DNA of 64,000 nt from an uncultured Porphyromonadaceae bacterium (GTDB lineage: Bacteria > Bacteroidota > Bacteroidia > Bacteroidales > Muribaculaceae), in assembly GCA_947649495.1 (NCBI GenBank), contig CANSRU010000011.1, forward strand, positions 1 to 64,000, in the 5' to 3' direction. The first letter of the stretch is position 1. The number at the start of each line of letters is the position of its first letter. The translations under genes were made by a program, and so were the position numbers. Shown here piece after piece: positions 7,765 through 17,406 of the stretch. The notes under the pieces were generated by a model that was not told the DNA's origin, searched no databases, and worked only from the letters and a program-made list of their open reading frames with translations.

Positions 7765-8420
7765 GGATTTTGTGTATCGGGTTGGACAATATAAGGTGAT
7801 TTTTCAGGTTCAAACAGCCCCTGCAGTAGATGAAGGTATATCCGCAGACACGCCCATGCGTCTATAGCCGCATAATGTTGCTGGGCTTCTGAAAGTTGGG
7901 GCGCTTCCCAATTGGACAAACGCTGCCCTTTGGAAATTCTCGCACCGAAAATAATGCCATAGATCTTCTGAAGACTTGCATCGACAATGCCGTAGTCATT
8001 GACGAATGTCTGCAGGTCAATGAATCCGCCGGGATGAAATTCGGAAACCTTGTGGAGCACAAAAAAATCGTCTTTCAACGACAATCCTATTTTTATCACC
8101 GAGTCATTTTCTATAAACTCGAGCAATTCGGGCAATATGCCGGTCTTATTTATGCGGAACAGATAGCTGTGTGTCAAAGTTGAGACCTGCACGAGCGAAA
8201 CATTGAACCTGCGGCCCTTCTGAAATGCAGGCCGGGTCTCGGTGTCAAATCCCACCACAGCCTCGCGCGAAAGCTCCATCAAAGCCATGCGCGCAGTATC
8301 GGAATCCTCTACAACCGTAATCTCGCCCTTGAATTCAACGAGCGGCATAGCCGCAAGGATATCTTTAGGTATCGAAATACTTACTGTATGCGGTGTCATT
8401 GGTAATGTTTTAATGTTCAT
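7761..8420 (-). CDS. DEDDy-type 3'-5' exonuclease domain protein
   Basis: A 219-residue protein containing only a 3'-5' exonuclease domain of the RNase D/WRN superfamily. Acidic catalytic residues are visible: DxE in VVGFDTETRP (residues ~57-61), D in GLSLKDDFFVL (~120) and the DEDDy tyrosine and aspartate in HYAAIDAWACLRIY (~183-187). No HRDC domain follows, so it is not classical RNase D. The nucleic-acid substrate cannot be predicted. The ATG overlaps the bioD stop (ATGA), placing it in the lgt operon by chance of organisation rather than obvious pathway logic. Single-domain proteins of this kind are widespread in Bacteroidetes. Confidence 0.85.
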   Translation of the reverse strand: MNIKTLPMTPHTVSISIPKDILAAMPLVEFKGEITVVEDSDTARMALMELSREAVVGFDTETRPAFQKGRRFNVSLVQVSTLTHSYLFRINKTGILPELLEFIENDSVIKIGLSLKDDFFVLHKVSEFHPGGFIDLQTFVNDYGIVDASLQKIYGIIFGARISKGQRLSNWEAPQLSEAQQHYAAIDAWACLRIYLHLLQGLFEPEKSPYIVQPDTQNP

Positions 8421-9058
8421 GCCCCCACAATGGGAACATCAATCACTTCAGTTCCGGGGAAATGCCTGTTGACATACCGCTCGACAAAGCCTCTGCTGTC
8501 GGCGGATATTACAGGGTCGGCATCGTAATAGTGGTTATAGGCCACTGAGTGCAGATGCATACCCCGGTTTTTTATAGCCTCGAGAGATAGAACAGTATGA
8601 TTTATGGAACCCAGCCGGCTGTTGGTTACCAGCATTACCGGCAGATTGCGTGTACGGGCATAATCTATCGAGAAAAAATCGTCGGTTATAGGCACCATCA
8701 GTCCTCCGGCACCTTCCACAAGCACCACATCGTACATTTCCGATAATTTCTGCGTGGCCGCATCAATAACCGACAAATCTATATCGCAACCATCAATGGC
8801 AGCTGCAAGCTGTGCCGATGCGGGATATGTGAATATGACGGGAGCTGTGGTGCGGTCAATGTCGCACGGCTGCATATCCATGCCCATCAGGCGGCGGTGA
8901 ACCTCTATATCCTCGGAGGTTCCGTTGCAACCGGTCTGTATGAATTTCTGTGTGATAACACTTTTACCTTCGGCCATCAGGCGGCGGGCAATGAATCCTG
9001 TCACATAACTTTTACCCGCGTCAGTGTCAATGCCCGAAATGAATATCACTTCGCTCAT
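8417..9058 (-). CDS. bioD: Dethiobiotin synthetase
   Basis: ATP-dependent enzyme that closes the ureido ring of dethiobiotin in biotin synthesis. The Met at 9058 is chosen over the track start at 9094 because MSEVIFISGIDTDAGKSYVT is the typical N-terminus and it follows the lgt stop directly. The P-loop is GIDTDAGKSYVT (residues ~8-19), substrate-binding residues lie in QKFIQTGCNG, and the second conserved block is VLVEGAGGLMVP with VTNSRLGSINHTVLSLEAI after it. The 213-residue length fits. No other biotin gene is in the window, so bioD here is separated from the rest of the pathway. Confidence 0.93.
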   Translation of the reverse strand: MSEVIFISGIDTDAGKSYVTGFIARRLMAEGKSVITQKFIQTGCNGTSEDIEVHRRLMGMDMQPCDIDRTTAPVIFTYPASAQLAAAIDGCDIDLSVIDAATQKLSEMYDVVLVEGAGGLMVPITDDFFSIDYARTRNLPVMLVTNSRLGSINHTVLSLEAIKNRGMHLHSVAYNHYYDADPVISADSRGFVERYVNRHFPGTEVIDVPIVGA

Positions 9059-9059
9059 A

Positions 9060-9923
9060 TCACTTCTTCTTAGATACATTGCCTTCGTCGGCAAAACGGT
9101 TAGGGAATGATAATTGGACAGCAGGGCGCATCATGGCATAAATTATGAAAAATATGCCGAGAGCGATAAACGGCAGACTCAGCCACTGCCCCATGTTCAA
9201 TGTCATGTCGGCCTCGAAAGCCACCTGATCGTTCTTTATGAATTCAATAAAGAACCTCGGCACAAATATACCAAGGAAGAACACTCCGAATATCAGACCC
9301 GGGCGACGCTCGGCATTTTTCTTCCAATACATCCACATAAGGAGAGCGAACAAGGCGAGATAGCACAACGCCTCGTAAATCTGCGTGGGATGGCATGCCT
9401 GACCGGCATACAACTCATGCCATTCGCGCGAGCGCACGAACATCATACCCCATGGCAAATCTGTGGCATGGCCGAATATCTCGGAATTCATCAGATTACC
9501 GAAGCGTATCAACGCGCCGACCAAGGCTATGGGTATTACCAGACGGTCGAAAGTCCATATCGGATTGCGCTTTGTGGTAAAAATGGAAAACATTATCACG
9601 CCAAGAATCACACCTATCGTGCCGCCGTGGCTTGCAAGCCCTCCATTCCACACCTTTATTATTTCGCCGGGGTTGGCGCTATAGTAGTCCCATTCATAGA
9701 AAAACACATGGCCGAGACGAGCCCCGATTATGGTTCCCGCCATAACCCAAAGCAGCAACACCCCGAGCCAGCGCTCAGGAGCACCCTCGTGTTTATATAT
9801 ACGGCTTTCTATCTCGTAACCAATCAGAAATCCGATGGCAAACATAAGTCCATACCAACGTATGGACACCGGACTGCTGATAAGCTCGGGACTGACATTC
9901 CACACTATGTGTTCGAGTATCAT
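9060..9923 (-). CDS. lgt: Prolipoprotein diacylglyceryl transferase
   Basis: Inner-membrane enzyme that adds diacylglycerol to the lipobox cysteine of prelipoproteins, the first step of lipoprotein maturation. Length is 287 residues with about seven membrane helices. Signatures: RWYGLMFAIGFLIGY near the N-terminus, GARLGHVFFYEWDYY, the Lgt signature region WNGGLASHGGTIGVILG, RFGNLMNSEIFG and HPTQIYEALCYL. It is first in an operon with bioD (2-nt spacing), the exonuclease and the small membrane protein, transcribed from a -7 box only about 20 nt upstream. The many lipoproteins in this window (SusD, DUF1735, TamL, ApbE, C11) are its substrates in principle. Confidence 0.96.
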   Translation of the reverse strand: MILEHIVWNVSPELISSPVSIRWYGLMFAIGFLIGYEIESRIYKHEGAPERWLGVLLLWVMAGTIIGARLGHVFFYEWDYYSANPGEIIKVWNGGLASHGGTIGVILGVIMFSIFTTKRNPIWTFDRLVIPIALVGALIRFGNLMNSEIFGHATDLPWGMMFVRSREWHELYAGQACHPTQIYEALCYLALFALLMWMYWKKNAERRPGLIFGVFFLGIFVPRFFIEFIKNDQVAFEADMTLNMGQWLSLPFIALGIFFIIYAMMRPAVQLSFPNRFADEGNVSKKK

Positions 9924-9940
9924 TTTCGTTTACTTTTTTG

Positions 9941-9948
9941 CAAAGTTA
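9941..9948 (-). promoter_or_regulatory. -7 box of the lgt operon
   Basis: TAACTTTG on the minus strand, 18 nt before the lgt ATG. The leader is about 10 nt. Confidence 0.6.
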
Positions 9949-9995
9949 CGCAATTCTTTTGAAAAGGCCATCGGCATGCATCATACCTGACGGAG

Positions 9996-11570
9996 TCAAT
10001 CGTCGGGGCTGAGATTGTATAATTCGAGATTAAAATAATCCATTGCCCTGACATCATCTACAATGCTCTTCAGCATAGCCACCACATCGGGATGGTCGGC
10101 AGCCACATTACGTGTCTCGGCGTCAACCGTCACATCATAAAGCTGAGGCATGGCGAGGTAGCCGGTCTCTATCTCCGTGCCCCATGGCACTATCGCCGGA
10201 CCGGTACTCGGCTCTATATATTTCCATTTCGGTGTGCGGAGCGATAATGTTTTGTCAGCGGCCTGCTCCAACACCCAAGGACGCGGCCTCGGGTCTGTGC
10301 CAAGCAGATTTCCGAGACGATTATAGCTGTCGGGAGCACTTCCTTGCGGCACGCGCACACCGACGAGCGAAGCCATCGACTCCAGCCAGTCAATCTGCGA
10401 AACAAGACAGTCTGTCGTCTTTCCTCCGGCCACATGTCCGGGCCACCGCACAATTACGGGCACACGGGTGCCTCCTTCAAACGCACTGTACTTACCGCCA
10501 CGCAATCCGCCCGTGGGAGAATGACCGGAGAGAAGTTCCTTTGCCCGGTCATCATAACCGTCGTCGACCACCGGACCGTTGTCGCTCGACAGAATGACAA
10601 GAGTATTGTCGGTCAGGCCGAGGCTATCGAGCGCGGCCATGATACGTCCCACACTCCAGTCGAACTGCACAATAGCATCGCCGCGCACGCCCATCTTATT
10701 CTTACCGCGGAATCTTTCGTGAGGAAACCGGGGCACATGGACATCGTTGGTAGCGAAGTACATGAAAAACGGCTCATCCTTATGCTTTGCCATGAATGCC
10801 ACAGCGTGGTCTGTTATCGAATCGGCAATATTCTCATCTTTCCAAAGTGCCTTTCCCCCACCCTTCATGTAGCCTATGCGGCTTATACCATTGACTATGG
10901 ATTGGTCGTGCCCATGGCTTGGACGCATGTTGTAAAGCAGCTCAGGATTATCCTTGCCGGTTGGCTCGCCATCAAAATTCGACTCATAGCTAACCGATAT
11001 AGGGGCTTCGGGGTCGTGATTGGCCACCATCCCATTCTCAATGAACACACAGGGAACACGGTCGGCCGTCGCCGCCATTATATAGGAATAATCAAAGCCC
11101 AAATCGCCCAATGCGGCCGACAAGGGAGCATTCCAGTCCTGCTCACCCGACTTATCGCCGAGGCCGAGATGCCATTTTCCGAAAGCTCCGGTGGCATAAC
11201 CTTTGCTCTTGAACACATCGGCCATTGTAAACTGCTCGGGGCGAATAATCATACCGGCATTTCCGGCAGCCACATCCGTACCCGGTTTGCGCCAGGCATA
11301 TTCGCCGGTAAGCATGGCGTAGCGCGAGGGCGTACTTGTAGCGGCAGCGGCATGAGCATTGGTGAAACGAAGGCCCTCCGATGCCAGACGGTTGACATTA
11401 GGCGTGCTTACATTTTTAGCTCCGTAGCATTCCAGATCACCATAACCGAGGTCGTCGGCATAGATAAGAATCACATTAGGTCTCTCAGGCTTACGGTCGG
11501 TGGCCGATGCTTGAACTCCGACACCCATGGCCATGGCGCAGACTGCGACTTTATTTAGAAGATTGTTCAT
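9996..11570 (-). CDS. Secreted sulfatase, serine-type
   Basis: A 524-residue formylglycine-dependent sulfatase with a signal peptide (residues 1-23, VAVCAMAMGVGVQASA). The modification motif is S79-T-P-S-R83 in ATSTPSRYAMLTG, so the nucleophile comes from serine and needs an anaerobic sulfatase-maturating enzyme, as usual in gut anaerobes. Metal ligands D39/D40 are in ILIYADDLGYGD, and the second metal site is LSSDNGP. The lysine/histidine block FGKWHLGLGD and GLRGGKYSAFEGGTRVP are typical. It is probably periplasmic or surface-associated and removes sulfate from glycans or aryl sulfates; the exact S1 subfamily and substrate cannot be read by eye. It is transcribed alone from a -7 box that begins at the glyA terminator. 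Confidence 0.93.
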   Translation of the reverse strand: MNNLLNKVAVCAMAMGVGVQASATDRKPERPNVILIYADDLGYGDLECYGAKNVSTPNVNRLASEGLRFTNAHAAAATSTPSRYAMLTGEYAWRKPGTDVAAGNAGMIIRPEQFTMADVFKSKGYATGAFGKWHLGLGDKSGEQDWNAPLSAALGDLGFDYSYIMAATADRVPCVFIENGMVANHDPEAPISVSYESNFDGEPTGKDNPELLYNMRPSHGHDQSIVNGISRIGYMKGGGKALWKDENIADSITDHAVAFMAKHKDEPFFMYFATNDVHVPRFPHERFRGKNKMGVRGDAIVQFDWSVGRIMAALDSLGLTDNTLVILSSDNGPVVDDGYDDRAKELLSGHSPTGGLRGGKYSAFEGGTRVPVIVRWPGHVAGGKTTDCLVSQIDWLESMASLVGVRVPQGSAPDSYNRLGNLLGTDPRPRPWVLEQAADKTLSLRTPKWKYIEPSTGPAIVPWGTEIETGYLAMPQLYDVTVDAETRNVAADHPDVVAMLKSIVDDVRAMDYFNLELYNLSPDD

Positions 11571-11585
11571 TGGCTTTGTTTTTCA

Positions 11586-11593
11586 CAAAAGTA
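11586..11593 (-). promoter_or_regulatory. -7 box of the sulfatase gene
   Basis: TACTTTTG on the minus strand, 15 nt before the ATG, directly after the T-run of the glyA terminator. Confidence 0.6.
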
Positions 11594-11636
11594 ATAAAAA
11601 AAGCTATTCCCCGCACAGCTAATGCGCGGGGAATAG
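11594..11636 (-). terminator. Terminator of the pyrBI-glyA operon
   Basis: On the minus strand, a strong stem CTATTCCCCGC / GCGGGGAATAG with a short loop is followed by CTTTTTTTAT. It lies 24 nt past the glyA stop and overlaps the start of the sulfatase promoter. Confidence 0.92.
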
Positions 11637-11659
11637 ACATATTGCGGTTATTCAATGCT

Positions 11660-12940
11660 TTACCATGCAAACATGGGATAATTATCCATAATACCGTTGA
11701 CCTTCTCGCGCACGGATTTGATTACGTTGGGGTCATCGGGACTGGACAGCACCATGTCTATCATCTCCACAATCTCACCCATGAGTTCCTCCTTGGCGCC
11801 ACGGGTGGTGATGGCCGGGGTTCCGAGACGTATACCCGAGGTCTGGAAGGGAGAGCGGGAGTCGAAGGGCACCATATTCTTATTAGCGGTAATGTCAGCC
11901 TCCACAAGCACCTTTTCAGCAACCTTACCGGTCAGTTCGGGGAATTTTGTACGCAGGTCGAGAAGGATACAATGGTTGTCGGTACCATCGGAAATCACCT
12001 TATAACCCTTGTCCATAAGCGCGGTGGCCATAGCCTTGGCATTGCGCTGCACCTGAAGCTGATATTCACGGTAAGCCGGCTGCAAAGCCTCACCGAAAGC
12101 CACTGCCTTACCGGCAATAACGTGTTCGAGCGGGCCACCCTGCACTCCGGGGAACACAGCTGAATCGAGCAGAGCCGACATCATGCGAACCTCGCCCTTG
12201 TTGTTGGTCTTTCCAAAAGGATTGGGGAAATCCTCGCCCATAAGAATCACACCGCCGCGGGGTCCGCGCAGGGTCTTGTGGGTGGTGGAGGTTACGATAT
12301 GCGCGTATTTCACCGGATTGTCGAGCAAACCTGCTGCAATCAGGCCTGCGGGATGGGCCATATCGACCATGAATATAGCACCTATCTCATCGGCAAGACG
12401 GCGCATACGGGCATAATCCCATTCGCGGGAATATGCACTTGCTCCACCTATTATCAAGCGGGGACGCTCACGGCGGGCCACTTCCTCCATCTGCTCGTAA
12501 TCAACCAGACCATCCTCGGCACGCACATTGTACTCAAGAGCCTGGAACATGAGACCGGAGAAATTGACAGGGCTGCCATGCGACAGGTGACCACCGTGCG
12601 ACAGATTGAGACCGAGGAACTTATCGCCAGGCTTCATGCACGCCATGAACACCGCCATATTGGCCTGCGCTCCGGAGTGGGGCTGAACATTGGCATAAGC
12701 GGCACCGAACAGTTCCTTCAGACGGTCTATGGCAAGCTGCTCCACCATATCGACCACTCCGCAACCACCGTAGTAGCGGTGTCCGGGATAGCCTTCGGCA
12801 TATTTGTTGGTCAGGCATGAACCCATGGCCTTCATAACCTCGTCGCTCACGAAGTTTTCAGAGGCAATCAGCTCGATACCCTTCTTCTGGCGTTGATACT
12901 CGCGTTCGATTAAATCAAAAATCTGATTGTCAAATTGCAT
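11660..12940 (-). CDS. glyA: Serine hydroxymethyltransferase
   Basis: PLP enzyme that interconverts serine and glycine and feeds one-carbon units into tetrahydrofolate. Length 426 residues, normal for bacterial SHMT. The PLP lysine lies in [15 protein letters not shown] (residue ~226). Other conserved blocks are [52 protein letters not shown] and the folate-binding [14 protein letters not shown]. It lies 29 nt downstream of the flavin reductase on the same strand and ends in a strong terminator, so it is probably the last gene of the pyrB-pyrI-flavin reductase-glyA run. One-carbon supply for nucleotide synthesis gives a plausible reason for linkage to pyrBI. Confidence 0.97.
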   Translation of the reverse strand: MQFDNQIFDLIEREYQRQKKGIELIASENFVSDEVMKAMGSCLTNKYAEGYPGHRYYGGCGVVDMVEQLAIDRLKELFGAAYANVQPHSGAQANMAVFMACMKPGDKFLGLNLSHGGHLSHGSPVNFSGLMFQALEYNVRAEDGLVDYEQMEEVARRERPRLIIGGASAYSREWDYARMRRLADEIGAIFMVDMAHPAGLIAAGLLDNPVKYAHIVTSTTHKTLRGPRGGVILMGEDFPNPFGKTNNKGEVRMMSALLDSAVFPGVQGGPLEHVIAGKAVAFGEALQPAYREYQLQVQRNAKAMATALMDKGYKVISDGTDNHCILLDLRTKFPELTGKVAEKVLVEADITANKNMVPFDSRSPFQTSGIRLGTPAITTRGAKEELMGEIVEMIDMVLSSPDDPNVIKSVREKVNGIMDNYPMFAW

Positions 12941-12969
12941 AATGTTGGGGATATAATTTATATGTGTTA

Positions 12970-13536
12970 TTATTTCTTCTTTTTAGCCACTGACCAGCCG
13001 AAACGACCGAGAGGCTCACCCTGTGAGTAATATTGTCCATGGGTATAGTTGAGCAGACCCGCATCGCCGAGCCTGAAAGCTCCGGTGGTGGCATCCATCA
13101 GACTTTCGTCGGCATACACACCAAGCACTTCGGCAATGAACATGTCGTGGCTGCCGAGATGCAATATCTCCTTGACCCGGCATTCTATGCTCAACGGCGA
13201 CTCAGCCACCTGCGGACATCCCACCTTGACACCGGGTGCGGGTGTCAGTCCTGACTCGGCCCACTTATCGTAATCGCGCCCGGAACGCACACCGCACCAG
13301 TCGGTGGCACGCGCCATGGCCGCCGTAGTGAGATTGATGGTGAATTCCATCCGCGACTTTATTATATCGTAGGAATACCGCTCGGGACGCACCGATATGT
13401 AGCACATAGCCGGATCGGTGCATATTGTGCCGGTCCATGCCACAGTGAGGAGATTGCTTCTCTCCATAGTGCCACAGCTCACCAACACCGCCGGCAAGGG
13501 ATAAATCATGGTTCCGGGTTTCCACTCCTGTTTCAT
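12970..13536 (-). CDS. Flavin reductase-like FMN-binding protein
   Basis: The track start (13605) lies inside pyrI. The Met at 13536 ([20 protein letters not shown]), 17 nt after the pyrI stop, is the better start and gives 188 residues. It matches the flavin reductase-like, FMN-binding split-barrel family: [48 protein letters not shown] and the C-terminal block [25 protein letters not shown]. Such proteins bind FMN and reduce flavins or act as redox partners. The physiological substrate is unknown, as is why it sits between pyrI and glyA. It ends with a lysine cluster (VAKKKK). Confidence 0.85.
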   Translation of the reverse strand: MKQEWKPGTMIYPLPAVLVSCGTMERSNLLTVAWTGTICTDPAMCYISVRPERYSYDIIKSRMEFTINLTTAAMARATDWCGVRSGRDYDKWAESGLTPAPGVKVGCPQVAESPLSIECRVKEILHLGSHDMFIAEVLGVYADESLMDATTGAFRLGDAGLLNYTHGQYYSQGEPLGRFGWSVAKKKK

Positions 13537-13553
13537 AGGCTGTCGGGGCTTTT

Positions 13554-14015
13554 TCAGTCTATTATGGCATCGCCGCTCTTCACCGTCTGCCCGCAATAAT
13601 GGCAACGTATGGTCACATCATCGCGGTCCACCACATGAAAACGGGTACGCATCGGTTCATTGTTGGTGATGCACTTCGGATTTCCGCAACGCACTATGCC
13701 AACAATCTCGTCGGGAAGTTTGACCTGTCGCTTATCCACCACCTCAAAATCGCGTATAGTATTGATTTTGGCATGCGGGGCAATCAGCGCTATGCGGTTA
13801 ATGACATCCTCGGGAAATTCCACATCGGCCACCTTTATTATACCCTTTAGACCGAGACGACGGCTCGAGAGATTGTTACCGATTGTCACGCTGTTGGGCA
13901 TACGCTCTATGCCGAGAATCTTCACGGCCTTAAACAGCATATCGTTAGGGATATGGTCTATCACCGTTCCGCGGCGCAGTGCGGCTACCGCGAGTTCTTT
14001 CTTATCTGTAGTCAT
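13554..14015 (-). CDS. pyrI: Aspartate carbamoyltransferase regulatory chain
   Basis: Regulatory subunit of aspartate transcarbamoylase; it binds CTP/ATP and controls PyrB. At 153 residues it is standard length. The N-terminal allosteric domain includes [20 protein letters not shown], and the C-terminal zinc domain has the four cysteines in CGNPKC (residues ~111-116) and CHYCG (~139-142). The ATG overlaps the pyrB stop by 4 nt, as in many pyrBI operons, so equimolar translation is likely. Presence of PyrI implies the allosteric dodecameric type of enzyme. Confidence 0.97.
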   Translation of the reverse strand: MTTDKKELAVAALRRGTVIDHIPNDMLFKAVKILGIERMPNSVTIGNNLSSRRLGLKGIIKVADVEFPEDVINRIALIAPHAKINTIRDFEVVDKRQVKLPDEIVGIVRCGNPKCITNNEPMRTRFHVVDRDDVTIRCHYCGQTVKSGDAIID

Positions 14016-14944
14016 ACCTTAGCTTCTTTGTAAATGTCAATACCGAGTGCCTTGCATATTATGGCCTGACGGGCATAGAGTCCGTTGCGTGCCTGCTCGA
14101 AATAGTAAGCCTTGGGGTCGTCGTCCACATCCTGAGCAATCTCATTGACCCTTGGCAGCGGATGCAGCACACGCAGATTGGGCTTGGCATCGGCAAGCAT
14201 AGAGGCGTGGAGATTGTATAGATTCTTTACCTTCTCATATTCCATTATGTCGGTGAAACGCTCACGCTGCACACGTGTCATATACAGAATATCGGAGGCG
14301 TTTATCACATCCTGACTGAATTCGGTGTGTTCGTAATACTTCAAACCATTGGCATCGCAAAAATCCTTGTATTCCTTTGGCATTTTCAGTTCATCGCACG
14401 CCACGAAATGGAATGTAGGATTGAAATAGCGCAGAGCCATGAGCAGCGAATGGACCGTGCGGCCATATTTGAGGTCGCCAACCATGGTAATGGTCAAATC
14501 GTTGAGCTTTCCCTGCGTCTTCGATATGGAATAAAGGTCGAGCATGGTCTGCGACGGATGCTGATTGGCGCCGTCGCCGGCATTTATCACCGGCACATCG
14601 GTCACTTCAGTTGCATAGCGCGCGGCCCCCTCGAGATAATGACGCATTATTATAAGATCCACATAGTTGCTCACCATCTTTATGGTGTCTTTGAGGGTCT
14701 CGCCTTTGGATGAGCTGGTGGTGGAGGCATCGGAGAAGCCTATCACACGTCCGCCAAGACGGTTCACTGCGGTTTCAAAACTGAGGCGCGTGCGGGTCGA
14801 CGGTTCAAAAAAAAGAGTCGCCACGACCTTCCCATCGAGAATTTTCTGGTCGGGGTGCTCTTCAAAGAAGCGCGCTCGCTCTATTAAGTCGAGGATTTCA
14901 TCGCGGGAGATGTCGTCAATCGACACGAGACTGTTGCTGTTCAT
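14012..14944 (-). CDS. pyrB: Aspartate carbamoyltransferase catalytic chain
   Basis: Catalytic subunit that joins carbamoyl phosphate and aspartate in the first committed step of pyrimidine synthesis. Length 310 residues. Carbamoyl-phosphate-binding motif [12 protein letters not shown] (residues ~49-60), then the [12 protein letters not shown] and HPLPRVNEI blocks. The mobile 80s loop [11 protein letters not shown] is present with its active-site lysine. It heads the operon with pyrI, and a clear -33/-7 promoter lies 33-64 nt upstream. I saw no pyrimidine attenuator in the short leader. Confidence 0.97.
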   Translation of the reverse strand: MNSNSLVSIDDISRDEILDLIERARFFEEHPDQKILDGKVVATLFFEPSTRTRLSFETAVNRLGGRVIGFSDASTTSSSKGETLKDTIKMVSNYVDLIIMRHYLEGAARYATEVTDVPVINAGDGANQHPSQTMLDLYSISKTQGKLNDLTITMVGDLKYGRTVHSLLMALRYFNPTFHFVACDELKMPKEYKDFCDANGLKYYEHTEFSQDVINASDILYMTRVQRERFTDIMEYEKVKNLYNLHASMLADAKPNLRVLHPLPRVNEIAQDVDDDPKAYYFEQARNGLYARQAIICKALGIDIYKEAKV

Positions 14945-14976
14945 AATGCCGGAAAGTTATATAAGTATCCTGAGTG

Positions 14977-15008
14977 CAAAGTTAATGAATCTCCACACCT
15001 TTCGCAAA
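14977..15008 (-). promoter_or_regulatory. Promoter of the pyrBI operon
   Basis: On the minus strand, TTTG (15008-15005), 20 nt, then TAACTTTG (14984-14977): a textbook match to the Bacteroidetes -33/-7 promoter. Confidence 0.85.
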
Positions 15009-15035
15009 TTTTCCAACACTTGCAGATCTGCCTTT

Positions 15036-17381
15036 TTATTTCACGGCAACAGTGGTGCGCAGCTTTATATCGGCCGATGAAGAACCTATCATAAGTTCAA
15101 AATCGCCCGGCTCGATGACCGGCTTGTAATCCACACCTATAATCTCGAAATCGGCAGGCGTGAGACGAAACGACACAGATGTGCGCTCACCCTTTTTCAA
15201 CGCCACTCTCTCAAATCTTTTGAGCTGCATTACAGGCTGCACGGTAGAGGCTACGCAATCGCGCATATAAAGCTGAGCCACCTCCTCGCCATCGCGGCCG
15301 CCGATATTTTCCAGCACGAAAGTCACCGCCTCGGGCATACCGGTATTTTCATTTACCGCCACACGCATATCTGAATAGCTGAACTGCGTGTAACTTAGTC
15401 CGTAGCCGAAAGGATAAAGCGGCGTGGCACTGAGCTCCACATAATCGTGCAGGGCCGGCTGACGCTTATTGTAATAAAGCGGTATCTGTCCTACGGAGCG
15501 CGGCACTGTAAACGGCAGGCGTCCGGCAGGATTGTAAGTTCCGAACAGCACATCGGCTATGGCCATACCACCCTCTTGTCCGGGATAGTAGGCTGTAAGC
15601 AGGGCGTCTGCATTGGCCGCACTCCACACTTTGTCGAGCGGGCGACCTTCGATATACACCACTACCAACGGCTTTCCAGTGGCTTTCAACGCTTCGAGCA
15701 GGCGGTTCTGGTCGCCAAGCAGGGTGAGAGAGGCGCGGTCGTAGCCTTCGCCACTCTCCATATCGCTTACGGATGTAGCATTGACCTCGGCGGCACCAGT
15801 CTCCTTATAAGATGTCTTGAAATCGCGGGCACTCGAACCGCCAACCACCGCAATCACCACATCGGCACGGCCTGCAGCCGCAACGGCAGCCTCGATGTCG
15901 GAAAGTGAAGTATCGCGCACGGCACACCCCTTGACATATTCCACCCTGTCCGCACCAACGTATGCCTTAACTCCGTCGAGCACGGTTTTGACACATCCTT
16001 GAGCCTGTGGCGCCGTGTAGTCGCCAAGCTGATTGTAGACATTATCGGCATTGGGACCAACCACCGCCAAACGCACTTTACGTGAATCCAACGGCAGTAT
16101 ACCGCCCCTGTTCTCCAACAGCGTCACCGACTGTCGGGCAACCTCGAGAGCCACATTGCGGTGTGCCGCTGAATTAACCACCGCGACAGCACGCTCAGGC
16201 TTCACGTATGGATTCTCAAACAGCCCCATCTCGAATTTTAGAGCAAGCACATGACCTACGGCACGGTCGAGAAGAGCCATATCAAGACGACCGGACTTTG
16301 CGGCCGAAAGCAGATTCATATAAGCATCGCCACCGAGATCCACATCCAGACCGGCTCCGAGGGCAAGAAGAGCTGCATCCTCCATGGTGGGGACAACGTG
16401 GTGAGTCTCACACAGTCCCTCCACACTATAGAGGTCGGATACGGTAAAACCGCGGAAGCCCCACTGATTGCAAAGAATATCGGTAAGAAGCAAGCGGTTG
16501 GCCGTACATGGCATTCCATCAATAGAATTGTACGACGTCATTATGGACAACGCCCCCGCATCGACCGCCTTGTGGAACGGCGGAAGAAAATATTGCAACA
16601 GGTCGCGCATACCCACGGTGGAATAGTTGCCGTTCTGCCCACCTTCGGGCACAGCGTATGCCAGAAAATGCTTGAGTGTGGCAATAGTGGCATCGGGACG
16701 CGATATGTGTCCGCCACCAAGTCCGGTAACCATCGCCGCCCCCATAGTGCCGCTCAGACACGGGTCCTCGCCCATAGTCTCCTCAACGCGGCTCCACCGC
16801 GCGTCGCGCGACAGGTCGAGCACCGGACCGTAGCTTATATGGCCACCCTGACTGCGCACTTCGGCTCCGATGGCCTTGCCTACTCGCTCCATAAGAGCGG
16901 GATTCCATGTGGCGGCCATACCTATGCCGGTGGGAAACACCGTAGCTCCGATGGCCATGTGGCCGTGGGGCGCCTCCTCGGCAAGAAACATAGGTATGCC
17001 AAGCCGTGTATTCTCTATAACATATTTCTGTAAGGCGTTTCCGGCCATGGCGGCAAGACGGGGATTCAGGCCATTGTCAAGAGTTTTCCGTGTCCATGGA
17101 TCGGCACGGTACACCGCCCACAGCATTCCGGCACAGCGCTCATCAACAAGACGCTTGAATGTATCGGATACCTCCACTCGGTCCGGCCCCTTGATTTCAT
17201 ACATCTGCCATCCAAGCGGACATAGGAGCTGCCCCACTTTCTCCTCCACAGTCATGCGCCGCAACAGGTCCGACACACGTTTTTCCACAGAGAGTTTCGG
17301 ATTGAGATAATCGCCTTTCTCGCTACGTGCATAGACCGGCAGCGACATCAGAAGTGCAAGGATAATGGTGGTCAGTCTCAT
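15036..17381 (-). CDS. Glycoside hydrolase family 3, beta-glucosidase-like
   Basis: A 781-residue exported enzyme with a signal peptide (MRLTTIILALLMSLPVYARS). GH3 N-terminal (β/α)8 domain, residues ~30-370, with EEAPHGHMAIGATVFP, WSRVEETMGEDPCLSG, KHFLAYAVPEGG and the nucleophile Asp in FTVSDLYSVEGL. The C-terminal α/β sandwich (~400-640) starts at VTLLENRGGILPLD, and a fibronectin III-like domain (~680-770) ends the protein. This is the BglX architecture, usually periplasmic, cleaving β-linked glucosides or xylosides; specificity is not readable. The upstream DUF1573 gene is 25 nt away on the same strand, so they probably share a transcript. Confidence 0.93.
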   Translation of the reverse strand: MRLTTIILALLMSLPVYARSEKGDYLNPKLSVEKRVSDLLRRMTVEEKVGQLLCPLGWQMYEIKGPDRVEVSDTFKRLVDERCAGMLWAVYRADPWTRKTLDNGLNPRLAAMAGNALQKYVIENTRLGIPMFLAEEAPHGHMAIGATVFPTGIGMAATWNPALMERVGKAIGAEVRSQGGHISYGPVLDLSRDARWSRVEETMGEDPCLSGTMGAAMVTGLGGGHISRPDATIATLKHFLAYAVPEGGQNGNYSTVGMRDLLQYFLPPFHKAVDAGALSIMTSYNSIDGMPCTANRLLLTDILCNQWGFRGFTVSDLYSVEGLCETHHVVPTMEDAALLALGAGLDVDLGGDAYMNLLSAAKSGRLDMALLDRAVGHVLALKFEMGLFENPYVKPERAVAVVNSAAHRNVALEVARQSVTLLENRGGILPLDSRKVRLAVVGPNADNVYNQLGDYTAPQAQGCVKTVLDGVKAYVGADRVEYVKGCAVRDTSLSDIEAAVAAAGRADVVIAVVGGSSARDFKTSYKETGAAEVNATSVSDMESGEGYDRASLTLLGDQNRLLEALKATGKPLVVVYIEGRPLDKVWSAANADALLTAYYPGQEGGMAIADVLFGTYNPAGRLPFTVPRSVGQIPLYYNKRQPALHDYVELSATPLYPFGYGLSYTQFSYSDMRVAVNENTGMPEAVTFVLENIGGRDGEEVAQLYMRDCVASTVQPVMQLKRFERVALKKGERTSVSFRLTPADFEIIGVDYKPVIEPGDFELMIGSSSADIKLRTTVAVK

Positions 17382-17406
17382 ATCTTATTCTTGAAAGTTA
17401 AATTCA

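Noticed and set aside
9114-9962. 282-residue plus-strand ORF opposite lgt
   Set aside because: Low-information composition, and lgt on the minus strand is unmistakable.
10344-11558. 404-residue plus-strand ORF opposite the sulfatase
   Set aside because: The minus-strand sulfatase has signal peptide, metal ligands and the S-x-P-x-R motif; the antisense frame has none.
12970-13605. Longer start for the flavin reductase
   Set aside because: The extra 23 residues lie inside pyrI and lack family similarity; Met 13536 fits the family.
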